In this document: piece by piece, positions 20,519 through 30,264 of the stretch
Layout of the letters: each line of letters begins with the position of its first letter
Position numbering within the stretch: position 1 is the stretch's first letter
Origin: Mycobacteriaceae bacterium
GTDB lineage: Bacteria > Actinomycetota > Actinomycetes > Mycobacteriales > Mycobacteriaceae
Assembly (NCBI GenBank): GCA_028726465.1
Contig: JAQYQB010000010.1
Location: forward strand, 1-64,000
Direction: 5' to 3'
DNA length: 64,000 bases
The notes under the pieces: model-generated
The model's database searches: none
The model's input: the letters and a program-made list of their open reading frames with translations, nothing else
What the model was told of the DNA's origin: nothing
Made by a program: the position numbers and the translations under genes

Positions 20519-21547
20519 ATGACTCTTACCGACGCGGTGAAAAAAGAGTTAACGGCGGTGCACGCCACCCGCACTAGCGCGCGGGCAGCAGAGCTGGCGG
20601 CCATCTTGCGTTTCGCCGGCGAGCTGACCGTCTCAGGCAGCTCCATGATGTACGAGGTGCAGCTGCCCGACCAGGACACGGCCGACCGGGTCATCGCGGC
20701 CCTAGACGAGCTTTACGGGATCAAGGTGGGAAGCCACGTGGTGGGCCCGACCGCCGCCCAGGCCCACAAGCGGGCCCGCATCCACATCCGCATCACCGAC
20801 GGCACCCCCGACCTGGTCCGCCGCTTGGGGCTTATCACCCGCTCCGGGCACCCGGTAGTGGGCCTGCCGCCGCAGGTGATTTCCGGCTCCATCGCCGACA
20901 ACGAGGCCGCGTGGCGCGGGGCCTTCCTCGCCGCCGGCTCCCTCACCGAGCCGGGGCGGTCCTCCTCGCTCGAGGTCCTTTGCCCGTGCCAGGAGGCCGC
21001 CCTGGCCCTGGTGGGCTGCGCCCGGCGCCTGGGGCTGTCCGTCAAGACCAAGGAGACCCGCGGCGCCGACCGCGTGGTCGTGCGCGACGGCGACGCCATC
21101 GGCGCGCTGCTGACCCGCATGGGCGCCCAGGTCACCCGCCTGAAGTGGGAGAAGAAGCGCCTCCGCAACGAGGTGCGCATGAGCGGGGAGCGCCTGCAGA
21201 ACTTCGACGACGCCAACCTGCGCCGCTCGGCCCGCGCGGCAGTTACGGCGGCCGCCCGCGTGGAACGCGCCATGGAGATCCTGGGCGACGACGTGCCGGA
21301 GCACCTGGCGGATGCCGGCCAGCTGCGCGTGCAGCACCGCGAAGCCTCGCTGGAGGAGCTCGGCCGCCTGGCCGATCCGCCGATGACTAAGGACGCGGTG
21401 GCCGGCCGTATCCGCCGCCTGCTGTCCATGGCGGACAAGCGGGCCGAGGAGCTGGGCATCCCGTCGACGAGCGAAGCGGTCACCGAGGACCTCTTCGACG
21501 CGGACGGCGCCGGGCACGGCGAGCACCAGGACGACGGCGAGAACTAG
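20519..21547 (+). CDS. whiA: WhiA DNA-binding protein
   Basis: WhiA homologue (342 aa): an N-terminal LAGLIDADG-like fold and a C-terminal helix-turn-helix. Visible are [11 protein letters not shown], the [15 protein letters not shown] segment, and the C-terminal recognition region ([20 protein letters not shown]). An acidic tail of about 20 residues follows the HTH. In non-sporulating actinobacteria it acts in growth and division control. ATG 20519 follows GGAAGG. Confidence 0.93.
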   Translation: MTLTDAVKKELTAVHATRTSARAAELAAILRFAGELTVSGSSMMYEVQLPDQDTADRVIAALDELYGIKVGSHVVGPTAAQAHKRARIHIRITDGTPDLVRRLGLITRSGHPVVGLPPQVISGSIADNEAAWRGAFLAAGSLTEPGRSSSLEVLCPCQEAALALVGCARRLGLSVKTKETRGADRVVVRDGDAIGALLTRMGAQVTRLKWEKKRLRNEVRMSGERLQNFDDANLRRSARAAVTAAARVERAMEILGDDVPEHLADAGQLRVQHREASLEELGRLADPPMTKDAVAGRIRRLLSMADKRAEELGIPSTSEAVTEDLFDADGAGHGEHQDDGEN

Positions 21548-22939
<1,392 letters not shown>

Positions 22940-22944
22940 GTGAC

Positions 22945-23006
22945 ACCGACCCAGCGCAGGCCCAGCCCAACTCACGGCGCCGCCCGCGTTGGGTCGGTAT
23001 TGTTTT
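22945..23006 (+). terminator. Terminator between gapA and pgk
   Basis: ACCGACCCA (22945-22953) pairs with TGGGTCGGT (22990-22998), followed by ATTGTTTTA. The stem is long with a large loop, so partial read-through into pgk is possible. Confidence 0.65.
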
Positions 23007-23042
23007 AGGTGCATCAACTTTCGCCAAAGGAGTAGAAAAACT

Positions 23043-24260
23043 ATGGCTTTCAAGACGCTAGACGAACTGCTGTCCGAGGGCGTGGAGTCCCGCCACGTGC
23101 TCGTGCGCTCCGACTTCAACGTCCCCCTGGATGACGAGGGCAATATCACGGACCCGGGCCGTATTACCGCTTCGCTGTCGACCATCCGCGCGCTGGTCGA
23201 CGGCGGCGCCAAGGTCATCCTGACCGCCCACCTGGGCCGCCCGAAGGGCGAGGTTAACCCGAAGTACTCCCTGGCTCCGGTCGCGGAAGCCCTGTCCGAG
23301 GCCCTGGGCCAGTACGTCGCCCTGGCCGGCGATGTCTGCGGCGAGGACGCGCACGAGCGCGCCAACGGCCTGAACGACGGCGACGTCGTCCTGCTGGAAA
23401 ACGTCCGCTTCGACCCGCGCGAGACCTCCAAGGACGAGGCCGAGCGCGAGGCCTTCGCCGGCGAGCTGGCCGCCCTGGCCGCCGACAACGGCGCTTTCGT
23501 CTCCGACGGCTTCGGCGTGGTCCACCGCGCCCAGGCGTCGGTCTACGATGTCGCCAAGAAGCTGCCGGCCTACGCCGGCAAGCTGGTCCAGAAGGAGCTG
23601 GATGTGCTCTCCACCGTGGCGAAGGAGCCGGAGCACCCCTACGTCGTCGTCTTGGGCGGCGCGAAGGTCTCCGACAAGCTCGGCGTCATCGAAGCGCTGG
23701 CCGGCAAGGCCGACAAGATCATCATCGGCGGCGGTATGTGCTACACCCTGCTGGCGGCCAAGGGCTACAACGTCCAGAAGTCCCTGCTGCAGGAGGACCA
23801 GATCGATAACTGCCGCGACCTGCTCGAGCGCTTCGGCGACAAGATCGTCCTGCCGGTCGACCTGGTCTCCGCCACCGAGTTCGCTGCCGACGCCGAGCAC
23901 GAGACCACCTCGGTCTCCGAGATCCCGGAGGGCTGGATGTCCCTGGACATCGGCCCGAAGACCGTCCAGGAGTTCGCCTCCGTGCTGGCCGAGTCCAAGA
24001 CCGTGTTCTGGAACGGCCCGATGGGCGTTTTCGAGATGGAGGCTTTTTCCCGCGGCACCGCCGGCGTGGCCCAGGCCATCATCGACGCCACCAAGGCCAA
24101 CGGCTCCTTCACCGTGGTCGGCGGCGGCGACTCCGCCGCCTCCGTGCGGGCGCTGGGCCTGGACGAGGACGGCTTCAGCCACATCTCCACCGGCGGCGGC
24201 GCCTCCCTGGAGTTCCTGGAAGGCAAGGAGCTGCCGGGCGTTTCCGTCCTCGAAGCCTAG
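23043..24260 (+). CDS. pgk: Phosphoglycerate kinase
   Basis: Transfers the acyl phosphate of 1,3-bisphosphoglycerate to ADP. 405 aa with [14 protein letters not shown] (substrate-binding), [10 protein letters not shown], and the nucleotide-binding GGGDSAASV near the C terminus. ATG 23043 lies 10 bases after AAAGGAG. Second gene of the glycolytic group. Confidence 0.97.
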   Translation: MAFKTLDELLSEGVESRHVLVRSDFNVPLDDEGNITDPGRITASLSTIRALVDGGAKVILTAHLGRPKGEVNPKYSLAPVAEALSEALGQYVALAGDVCGEDAHERANGLNDGDVVLLENVRFDPRETSKDEAEREAFAGELAALAADNGAFVSDGFGVVHRAQASVYDVAKKLPAYAGKLVQKELDVLSTVAKEPEHPYVVVLGGAKVSDKLGVIEALAGKADKIIIGGGMCYTLLAAKGYNVQKSLLQEDQIDNCRDLLERFGDKIVLPVDLVSATEFAADAEHETTSVSEIPEGWMSLDIGPKTVQEFASVLAESKTVFWNGPMGVFEMEAFSRGTAGVAQAIIDATKANGSFTVVGGGDSAASVRALGLDEDGFSHISTGGGASLEFLEGKELPGVSVLEA

Positions 24261-24327
24261 CTCTCGCACGCACCGCGTAACTGCGCGGACAGCCTACGTT
24301 TACACCCTAAGAAAGGACCACCACGTC

Positions 24328-25110
24328 ATGGCACGTAAACCGCTCATTGCGGGCAACTGGAAGATGAACCTCGACCACATCGAGGCCATCGGTTCGGTGC
24401 AGAAATTCGCCTTCTCCCTGCCGAAGGAATACTACGAGAAGGCGGACGTGGCCTTCCTCGTGCCGTTCACGGATCTGCGCACCATCCAGACCCTGGTCGA
24501 CGGGGATAACCTGAAGATCACCTACGGCGCGCAGGATGTCTCCCGCCATGAATCCGGCGCTTTCACCGGTGAGGTCTCCGCCCACATGCTGGCCAAGCTG
24601 GGCGCCAGCTGGGCCATCGTCGGCCACTCGGAGCGGCGGCAGTACCACTACGAGACGGACGAGACGGTGGCGCAGAAGTCCGCGGCGGCCCTGAGCCAGG
24701 GCATTAGCCCGATCGTCTGCGTGGGCGAGCCGCTGGACGTGCGCGAGGCCGGTACCCACGTGGACTACGTGGTCAACCAGACGCGCAACTCGCTGGCCGG
24801 CCTGGACAAGGAGCAGCTGGCAAAGGTTGTCGTGGCCTACGAGCCGGTCTGGGCTATCGGCACCGGTAAGGTCGCCTCCGCCGCCGACGCGCAGGAAGTC
24901 TGCGCCGCCATCCGCGGCGTCCTCGGCGAGCTGGCCGGTCAGGAGACCGCGCAGCAGATGCGCATCCTCTACGGCGGCAGCATGAAGGTCGATTCCGCGG
25001 CCGAGCTGGTCAGCCAGCCGGACGTGGACGGCGGCTTGGTCGGCGGCGCCTCCCTGGTGGGCGAGGACTTCGCCAAGCTGGTGGCCAACGCCGCCAACGC
25101 CGTCCAGTAG
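24328..25110 (+). CDS. tpiA: Triosephosphate isomerase
   Basis: Interconverts dihydroxyacetone phosphate and glyceraldehyde 3-phosphate. 260 aa; N-terminal [14 protein letters not shown] (active-site Lys), HSERR with catalytic His, and [13 protein letters not shown] with catalytic Glu. ATG 24328 follows GAAAGGA. The frame is open upstream into pgk without homology. Confidence 0.97.
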   Translation: MARKPLIAGNWKMNLDHIEAIGSVQKFAFSLPKEYYEKADVAFLVPFTDLRTIQTLVDGDNLKITYGAQDVSRHESGAFTGEVSAHMLAKLGASWAIVGHSERRQYHYETDETVAQKSAAALSQGISPIVCVGEPLDVREAGTHVDYVVNQTRNSLAGLDKEQLAKVVVAYEPVWAIGTGKVASAADAQEVCAAIRGVLGELAGQETAQQMRILYGGSMKVDSAAELVSQPDVDGGLVGGASLVGEDFAKLVANAANAVQ

Positions 25111-25122
25111 CAGCCGCGTCCG

Positions 25123-25156
25123 CCCCGGCACCGAGGATCTCTGGTGCCGGGGTTTT
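25123..25156 (+). terminator. Intrinsic terminator after tpiA
   Basis: CCCCGGCACC (25123-25132) pairs with GGTGCCGGGG (25143-25152), followed by TTTT. It separates tpiA from secG. Confidence 0.8.
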
Positions 25157-25192
25157 GGCGGGGCGCTACTACTGCCGTAATGGCAGGTGGTG

Positions 25193-25198
25193 TAGACT
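25193..25198 (+). promoter_or_regulatory. Putative -10 element of the secG promoter
   Basis: TAGACT preceded by TG lies about 100 bases before secG and after the tpiA terminator. The -35 is not clear. Confidence 0.4.
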
Positions 25199-25298
25199 AG
25201 CCGGAGTACTTCAAGCGCTGGAGCGTGGCGCGCGCGTTGCGTGCTCCCGCTGACCGGCGCGCGGACCTTTCGGCCTTATCGAGAAGCAAGGAATTTTA

Positions 25299-25532
25299 AT
25301 GACCCTGGCATTGCAGATCATTCTGGTTATCGCAGCAGTCTTGATGTCTGTGTTCGTCCTGCTCCACAAGGGCAAGGGCGGCGGCCTGTCGAGCCTGTTC
25401 GGCGGCGGGGTGCAGTCCAACCTGTCCGGTTCGACCGTCGTGGAAAAGAACCTGGACCGCGTGACCATCGTGATGGTCATCATCTGGCTCGGCTGCGTGA
25501 TCGGCCTGAACCTGATCACCGCTTTCAGCTAA
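25299..25532 (+). CDS. secG: Preprotein translocase subunit SecG
   Basis: Small accessory subunit of the SecYEG channel, 77 aa. Two membrane segments (residues about 4-22 and 52-72) flank the conserved cytoplasmic loop KGKGGGLSSLFGGG. ATG 25299 follows AAGGAAT. In C. glutamicum ppc stands between tpi and secG; here secG follows tpiA directly. Confidence 0.93.
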   Translation: MTLALQIILVIAAVLMSVFVLLHKGKGGGLSSLFGGGVQSNLSGSTVVEKNLDRVTIVMVIIWLGCVIGLNLITAFS

Positions 25533-25580
25533 ACCGTCCAACGCGGCGTGTGCCGCCGCGTTAGCTAACCGCCGAAAACC

Positions 25581-25617
25581 AACACCGCCTAGCTGGTCAA
25601 ACCAGCTAGGCGGTGTT
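25581..25617. terminator. Bidirectional terminator between secG and pgl
   Basis: A perfect 17-bp stem, AACACCGCCTAGCTGGT (25581-25597) with ACCAGCTAGGCGGTGTT (25601-25617), and a 3-base loop. It is T-rich on both outer sides and serves the convergent secG and pgl transcripts. Confidence 0.9.
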
Positions 25618-25675
25618 TGCGTATTTTAGTGTCTATTGTGTCCTCTCGGTGCCGCGTGGGTGGGGCGGCCCGGGA

Positions 25676-26434
25676 CTAGCCTCGGGCGGCGTCGTTGGCC
25701 AGGTAGAGGCGGGTAGCCGCCGCGCCCTGGGCGCCCGCGGCCGGCCAGTCGAGGGCGTCTGCGCCGTCGATGACGTGCTGGGCGGCCTCGGCCTTTTCCT
25801 CGCCGCTAACTAGCAGCCAGACCTGCTCGGCGCGGCGGACCGCCGGCAGGGTCAGGCTGGCGCGCTCGGCCGGCGGCTTGGGGGAATCCGTCACCGCCAC
25901 CACGAGGCGTTCTTCCTCGCGGACCGCCGGGGTGTGGGGAAACAGCGAGTTGATATGGCCCTCGCCGCCCATCCCCAGAAGGTGCAGATCGAAACCGCGC
26001 GGGGCGAACTCGTCCAGCACCGCGGCGTAGTCCGCGGCGGCCTGCTCGAGGTCCGCCGCGCCCAGGCCGTAGCCGTGGACGTGTGAATCCGGGATGCCGA
26101 CGTGGTCGAGCAGGGCAGCGCGCGCCTGCCCCTCGTTGGACTCGGGATCGTCGACGGCCACGTTGCGCTCGTCGCCGAAGAAGACGTGCACGCGGGACCA
26201 ATCCACCTGCAGGGCCGGGAAATCCTCACCCTGGGCCTGGGCGGCGTCGGCAAAACGGCGCAGCTGCTCGAGCATGCCGATGCCCGCGCTGCCGCCGGTG
26301 AGCACCACCCGGGCGACCCCGTCGCCGTGGCGGCCGCCGCCGGGTGCCTGGCAGGCGGCGATCAGATCGATGAAGTCGAGTGCGGCCTGCTCGGTGAGGG
26401 CGGCCTTGTCCTTGACGCGGCGAATATCGACCAT
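25676..26434 (-). CDS. pgl: 6-phosphogluconolactonase
   Basis: Hydrolyses 6-phosphogluconolactone after glucose-6-phosphate dehydrogenase. 252 aa with VVLTGGSAGIGMLEQL, the VHVFFGDERNVAVDDPESN motif and LLGMGGEGHINSLFPH. Last gene of the tkt-tal-zwf-opcA-pgl operon (devB in older corynebacterial naming). ATG at 26434 follows AGAAAGGCA on the minus strand. Confidence 0.94.
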   Translation of the reverse strand: MVDIRRVKDKAALTEQAALDFIDLIAACQAPGGGRHGDGVARVVLTGGSAGIGMLEQLRRFADAAQAQGEDFPALQVDWSRVHVFFGDERNVAVDDPESNEGQARAALLDHVGIPDSHVHGYGLGAADLEQAAADYAAVLDEFAPRGFDLHLLGMGGEGHINSLFPHTPAVREEERLVVAVTDSPKPPAERASLTLPAVRRAEQVWLLVSGEEKAEAAQHVIDGADALDWPAAGAQGAAATRLYLANDAARG

Positions 26435-26452
26435 GTGGGAGTGCCTTTCTGA

Positions 26453-27385
26453 TTAGACGTAGCTTACGCGCGGCAGGGCGCGCAGAGCGTTGGCGAAAAT
26501 CTGATCGGTGTCCAAGTGGCGCAGTTCCTCGGCGAGCACCTCGGCCTGGGAGCGCACGCTGAGCGCCACCAGCGAGGTGGGCGAGTTCGGCACGGCCAGC
26601 TCGACGCTGCCGTGGTCGACGACCGTGAGGCTGATGTCGCCGGAATCGCGGTGGAAGATGAGCTTGGAGATAGGGAAGTGGTGGTGCAGGCTCGGGTCGT
26701 CCGCGGCGCGGCGCACCGCCACGCCCAGGCGATCGGCCAGCCAGCCGGCGGCCAGGTCCACGGCCGGGTGCGACTTGGGACCGGAGATGGTCACCGATCC
26801 GACCGGTTCGTGCGGCAGGCGGTCCAGGGCGGAGGCGACGATGCCGCGCCACAGGGTGATCATCGCCCAGGACATGTCGGAATCACCCGGCTGGTAGTCG
26901 TCGGAGAGCTGCTGGAGCATTTGCGGGGTCGGGCCCTCGGAATGGGCGATATCGGTGATGCGGCGCTGGGCCAGGCTGCCGATGGGGGCTTCCGCCGGCG
27001 AATCCGGGTAACGGGTAGGCCACCACGCCACAATCGGCGTGTCGGGCAGCAGCAGCGGGGTGACGACGGCCTCGGCCTGGTGGGCGAGCTCGCCGTGCAG
27101 GCGCATAATCACGATCTCGGAGGCACCGGCCTCGCCGCCGACGCGCAGCTCCGCGTCCAGGCTGGTGTCGGCTTCCGGGTCCTCGGAGATGACGACCAGC
27201 ACGCGGGCCGGGTGCTCGTGGGAGGCATCCCGGATGGAGTCGAGGATGACGTTGATGTCATCGCCCTGGTACGCGGAGACAATCAGGGTCAGCACGCGGC
27301 CGGTGGTCAGCGTGTAGTGCTCTTGGGCCTCGACCAGCTTCTTGGAGATGTCGCGCGTGGTGGTATCTGGCAAGGGGATAATCAT
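26453..27385 (-). CDS. opcA: Glucose-6-phosphate dehydrogenase assembly protein OpcA
   Basis: 310-aa partner required for full glucose-6-phosphate dehydrogenase activity in cyanobacteria and actinobacteria. Characteristic segments include DTTTRDISKKLVEAQ at the N terminus, LLLPDTPIVAWWPTRYP in the middle and the DMSWAMITLWRG stretch. Placed between zwf and pgl as in other actinobacteria. Confidence 0.93.
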   Translation of the reverse strand: MIIPLPDTTTRDISKKLVEAQEHYTLTTGRVLTLIVSAYQGDDINVILDSIRDASHEHPARVLVVISEDPEADTSLDAELRVGGEAGASEIVIMRLHGELAHQAEAVVTPLLLPDTPIVAWWPTRYPDSPAEAPIGSLAQRRITDIAHSEGPTPQMLQQLSDDYQPGDSDMSWAMITLWRGIVASALDRLPHEPVGSVTISGPKSHPAVDLAAGWLADRLGVAVRRAADDPSLHHHFPISKLIFHRDSGDISLTVVDHGSVELAVPNSPTSLVALSVRSQAEVLAEELRHLDTDQIFANALRALPRVSYV

Positions 27386-27412
27386 GGCAAATCTCTCTTT
27401 TCGCTCGAGCTC

Positions 27413-28945
27413 TTAAGGGCGGCGCCAGGAGTGGCCCCGGCGGCGCAGCATCTTGTCGGCGGACTCCGGGCCCCAGGTCCCGGCCGGGTATTCGTCCGGC
27501 TGGCCGGCCTCGGCCCAGTAATCGAGGATCGGGTCCAGGATCGCCCAGGACAGCTCGACTTCCTCGTTGGTGGGGAAGAGCGAGGACTCGTCCAGCAGGG
27601 CGTCGAGGATGAGCCGCTCGTAGGCCTCCGGGGATTCCTCGGTGAAGGCCTCGGCGTAGGCGAAGTCCATGTTCACGTCGCGGACCTCCATGGTCGAGCC
27701 CGGCACCTTGGAACCGAAACGCATGGTCACGCCCTCGTCCGGCTGGACGCGGATAACCACGGCGTTCTGGCCCAGAGCGTCGGCCTGGCCGTTTTGGAAG
27801 GGCTGGTGCGGGGCGTGCTTGAAGACCAAGGCAATCTCGGTCACGCGGCGCCCCAGGCGCTTGCCGGTGCGCAGGTAGAACGGCACGCCGCCCCAGCGGC
27901 GGGAGTTGACCTCCAGCGTGCAGGCCGCGTAGGTCTCCGTCGTCGACTCCGGATCGAAGCCGTCCTCCTCGCGCAGGCCCTTGACGTATTCCGAGCCCTG
28001 CCAGCCGGCGGTGTACTGGCCGCGGGCGGTGGTCTTGTTCAGCGGGTGCACCGGCGTCGTGGCGCGCAGCACCTTCGTCTTTTCGGCCTGCAGGGCCTCC
28101 GGCTCGAAGGAGGAAGGCTCCTCCATGGCCACCAGCGCCAGCAGCTGCAGCAGGTGGTTCTGGATGACGTCGCGGGCTGCGCCGATGCCGTCGTAGTAGC
28201 CGGCGCGCCCGCCCAAGCCGATGTCCTCGGCCATGGTGATCTGCACGTGGTCGATGTAGTGGGCGTTCCACATCGGCTCGAAGATCTGGTTGGCAAAGCG
28301 CAGCGCCATGATGTTCTGCACCGTCTCCTTGCCCAGGTAGTGGTCGATGCGGAAGACCGACTGCTCCGGGAAGACCGCGTTGACGACCTCGTTGAGCTCC
28401 CGGGCCGACTTCTGGTCGTGGCCGAAGGGCTTTTCGATGATGACGCGGCGCCACGTGTTGTCGGAGCTGTTAGCCATGCCGACGCGCTCGAGCTGGTGGC
28501 AGATGCTAGAGAAAAACTCCGGCGGGACGGACAGGTAATAGGCCCAGTTTCCACCGGTACCGCGGGCGGTATCCAGCTCGCTCAGGCGGGCCGAGAGCTT
28601 GTCGAAGCCGGCGTCGTCGAAACCGCCCGTGACGAACTCGACGCCCTGAGCCAGGTACTGCCAGACGTGCTCGCGGAACTCGGTGCGGGCCCCGGCCTGG
28701 ACGGCCTTGAGGACGTAGTCGGCGAACGCCTGCTTGTCCCAGTCGCGGCGGCCGTAGCCGACCAGGGTGAAGCCGGCCGGCAGGAGGCCGCGGTTGGCCA
28801 AGTCGTAGATGGCCGGCAGGAGCTTTTTCCGTGCCAGATCGCCGGTAACGCCGAAGATAACCATGCCGGAGGGGCTAGCAATGCGGGGTAGGCGTTTGTC
28901 TCTTTCATCCCTTAACGGGTTGTCCCAGGAACTGGGGTCTGACAC
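27413..28945 (-). CDS. zwf: Glucose-6-phosphate 1-dehydrogenase
   Basis: First enzyme of the oxidative pentose-phosphate pathway and an NADPH source. 510 aa: VIFGVTGDLARKKLLPAIY nucleotide-binding motif near residue 29, the active-site signature RIDHYLGKE, and a C-terminal dimerisation domain. Separated from tal by a 163-base gap with a hairpin and a candidate internal promoter. Confidence 0.96.
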   Translation of the reverse strand: MSDPSSWDNPLRDERDKRLPRIASPSGMVIFGVTGDLARKKLLPAIYDLANRGLLPAGFTLVGYGRRDWDKQAFADYVLKAVQAGARTEFREHVWQYLAQGVEFVTGGFDDAGFDKLSARLSELDTARGTGGNWAYYLSVPPEFFSSICHQLERVGMANSSDNTWRRVIIEKPFGHDQKSARELNEVVNAVFPEQSVFRIDHYLGKETVQNIMALRFANQIFEPMWNAHYIDHVQITMAEDIGLGGRAGYYDGIGAARDVIQNHLLQLLALVAMEEPSSFEPEALQAEKTKVLRATTPVHPLNKTTARGQYTAGWQGSEYVKGLREEDGFDPESTTETYAACTLEVNSRRWGGVPFYLRTGKRLGRRVTEIALVFKHAPHQPFQNGQADALGQNAVVIRVQPDEGVTMRFGSKVPGSTMEVRDVNMDFAYAEAFTEESPEAYERLILDALLDESSLFPTNEEVELSWAILDPILDYWAEAGQPDEYPAGTWGPESADKMLRRRGHSWRRP

Positions 28946-29004
28946 GGGAAATCCTTTCGCCGGAGATTAAGAAGACAATATTTATTTTAAGGTTGCGGTT
29001 ACCC

Positions 29005-29048
29005 ATTGTAGCGAGGAGCGCACCGTCGGTTTACTTCGGCGGTGCGCT
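29005..29048 (-). other. Hairpin and candidate -10 in the tal-zwf gap
   Basis: AGCGCACCGTCG (29017-29028) pairs with CGGCGGTGCGCT (29037-29048) with one wobble. On the minus strand it is followed by TACAAT (29010-29005), a possible -10 for extra zwf transcription. No T-run follows, so it may act as an RNA stabiliser or processing site. Confidence 0.4.
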
Positions 29049-29108
29049 GCGAATCGCGGCCTGAGGGAGGGACACAACGCCCACCTTCAGGCGGACGGAG
29101 GAGCGGCC

Positions 29109-30206
29109 CTAGAGCTTCGCGGACATGGTCTCGAGCAGCTCGTTCCAGGAGGCCACGAACTTGTCGACGCCCTCCTGCTCGAGTTGCTCGTAGACCTCCT
29201 CGAGGGAAACCAGCTGGGCCGCGTGCCCGCAGGTGCTGTTGGCGGTCTCCAGCATGCCGGTCAGGGCATCGCCCAGGCGCACGTCCGCGTCCAGGAACGC
29301 GTCCAGGGTGGCCTCCGGCATGGTGTTGACGGTCTCCGGGCCGGCCAGCTCGGTTACGTACAGGGTGGCGGGGTACTCTGGGTTCTTCACGCCGGTAGAA
29401 GCCCACAGCGGGCGCTGGAAGTTCGCGCCGGCCGGCAGCGGATCCGGGGCGGGCAGCCGCTCCGGGTGGAGGAAGGCGGACTCGAAGAAGCCGTAGCAGA
29501 GATTGGCTTCGGCCAGGCCGACCTGGCCGCGCAGCTTGAGCGCCTCAGGTGTGCCGATTTCCTCCAGGCGCTTGTCGACCTCGGTGTCGATGCGGGAGAT
29601 GAAGATGGAGGCGACCGAGAAGATCTTGGTCACGTCCAAGCCGGCGGCCTCCGCGCGGCGGATGCCCTCCTTGTAGCGGTCAACGACCTTGACGTAGCGC
29701 TTCAGGGAGAAGATCAGGGTCACGTTGACGCAAATGCCTTCCGCCAGCGCGTCCTCGATGGCCTGCAGCGAGCCGTCGGTCGCCGGGATCTTAATCATCG
29801 CGTTGGGGCGATCGACTTTCTTCCACAGGTCGCGGGCCTGGTTCAAGGTGGCCTCGGCGTCGTCGGAGATGCGCGGGTCGACCTCGATGGACACGCGGCC
29901 GTCCTCGCCGTTGCTGTCGACGAAGACGTCGTGCAGCTCGTCGCAGGCGGCGCGCACGTCGTCGATGGCCAGGCTGTAGACGGCCTCGTCCACGGCCGCG
30001 CCCTGCTCCTTGAGCTTAGCGATGTCGGCATCGTAGGCCGTGCCCTGGGACATGGCCTTGGCGAAGATGGTCGGGTTGGTGGTCACCCCGACCACGCTCT
30101 TGGTGTCGATGAGTTCGCGGAGGTTGCCGGACTGCAGACGCTGGCGGGACAGATCATCCAGCCACGTCGAGGTGCCCATCTGGGCGAGCTTGTCAACGTT
30201 GTTCAT
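29109..30206 (-). CDS. tal: Transaldolase
   Basis: Transfers a dihydroxyacetone unit between sugar phosphates in the non-oxidative pentose-phosphate pathway. 365 aa: STWLDDLSRQRLQSGNL at the N terminus, GVTTNPTIFAKA, and the Schiff-base lysine in AMIKIPATDGSLQA. ATG 30206 with AAGGAGAAC upstream was chosen; the frame is open beyond it inside tkt but without homology. Confidence 0.95.
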   Translation of the reverse strand: MNNVDKLAQMGTSTWLDDLSRQRLQSGNLRELIDTKSVVGVTTNPTIFAKAMSQGTAYDADIAKLKEQGAAVDEAVYSLAIDDVRAACDELHDVFVDSNGEDGRVSIEVDPRISDDAEATLNQARDLWKKVDRPNAMIKIPATDGSLQAIEDALAEGICVNVTLIFSLKRYVKVVDRYKEGIRRAEAAGLDVTKIFSVASIFISRIDTEVDKRLEEIGTPEALKLRGQVGLAEANLCYGFFESAFLHPERLPAPDPLPAGANFQRPLWASTGVKNPEYPATLYVTELAGPETVNTMPEATLDAFLDADVRLGDALTGMLETANSTCGHAAQLVSLEEVYEQLEQEGVDKFVASWNELLETMSAKL

Positions 30207-30264
30207 GTGCGTTCTCCTTAAGGAAAATCTCGGGTTAGGTAGCTCGGTCGGGCGGGTGAAAAAA

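Noticed and set aside
26516..28891. 791-codon plus-strand frame opposite opcA and zwf
   Set aside because: Entirely antisense to two well-supported enzymes of a conserved operon; the composition is typical of a shadow frame.
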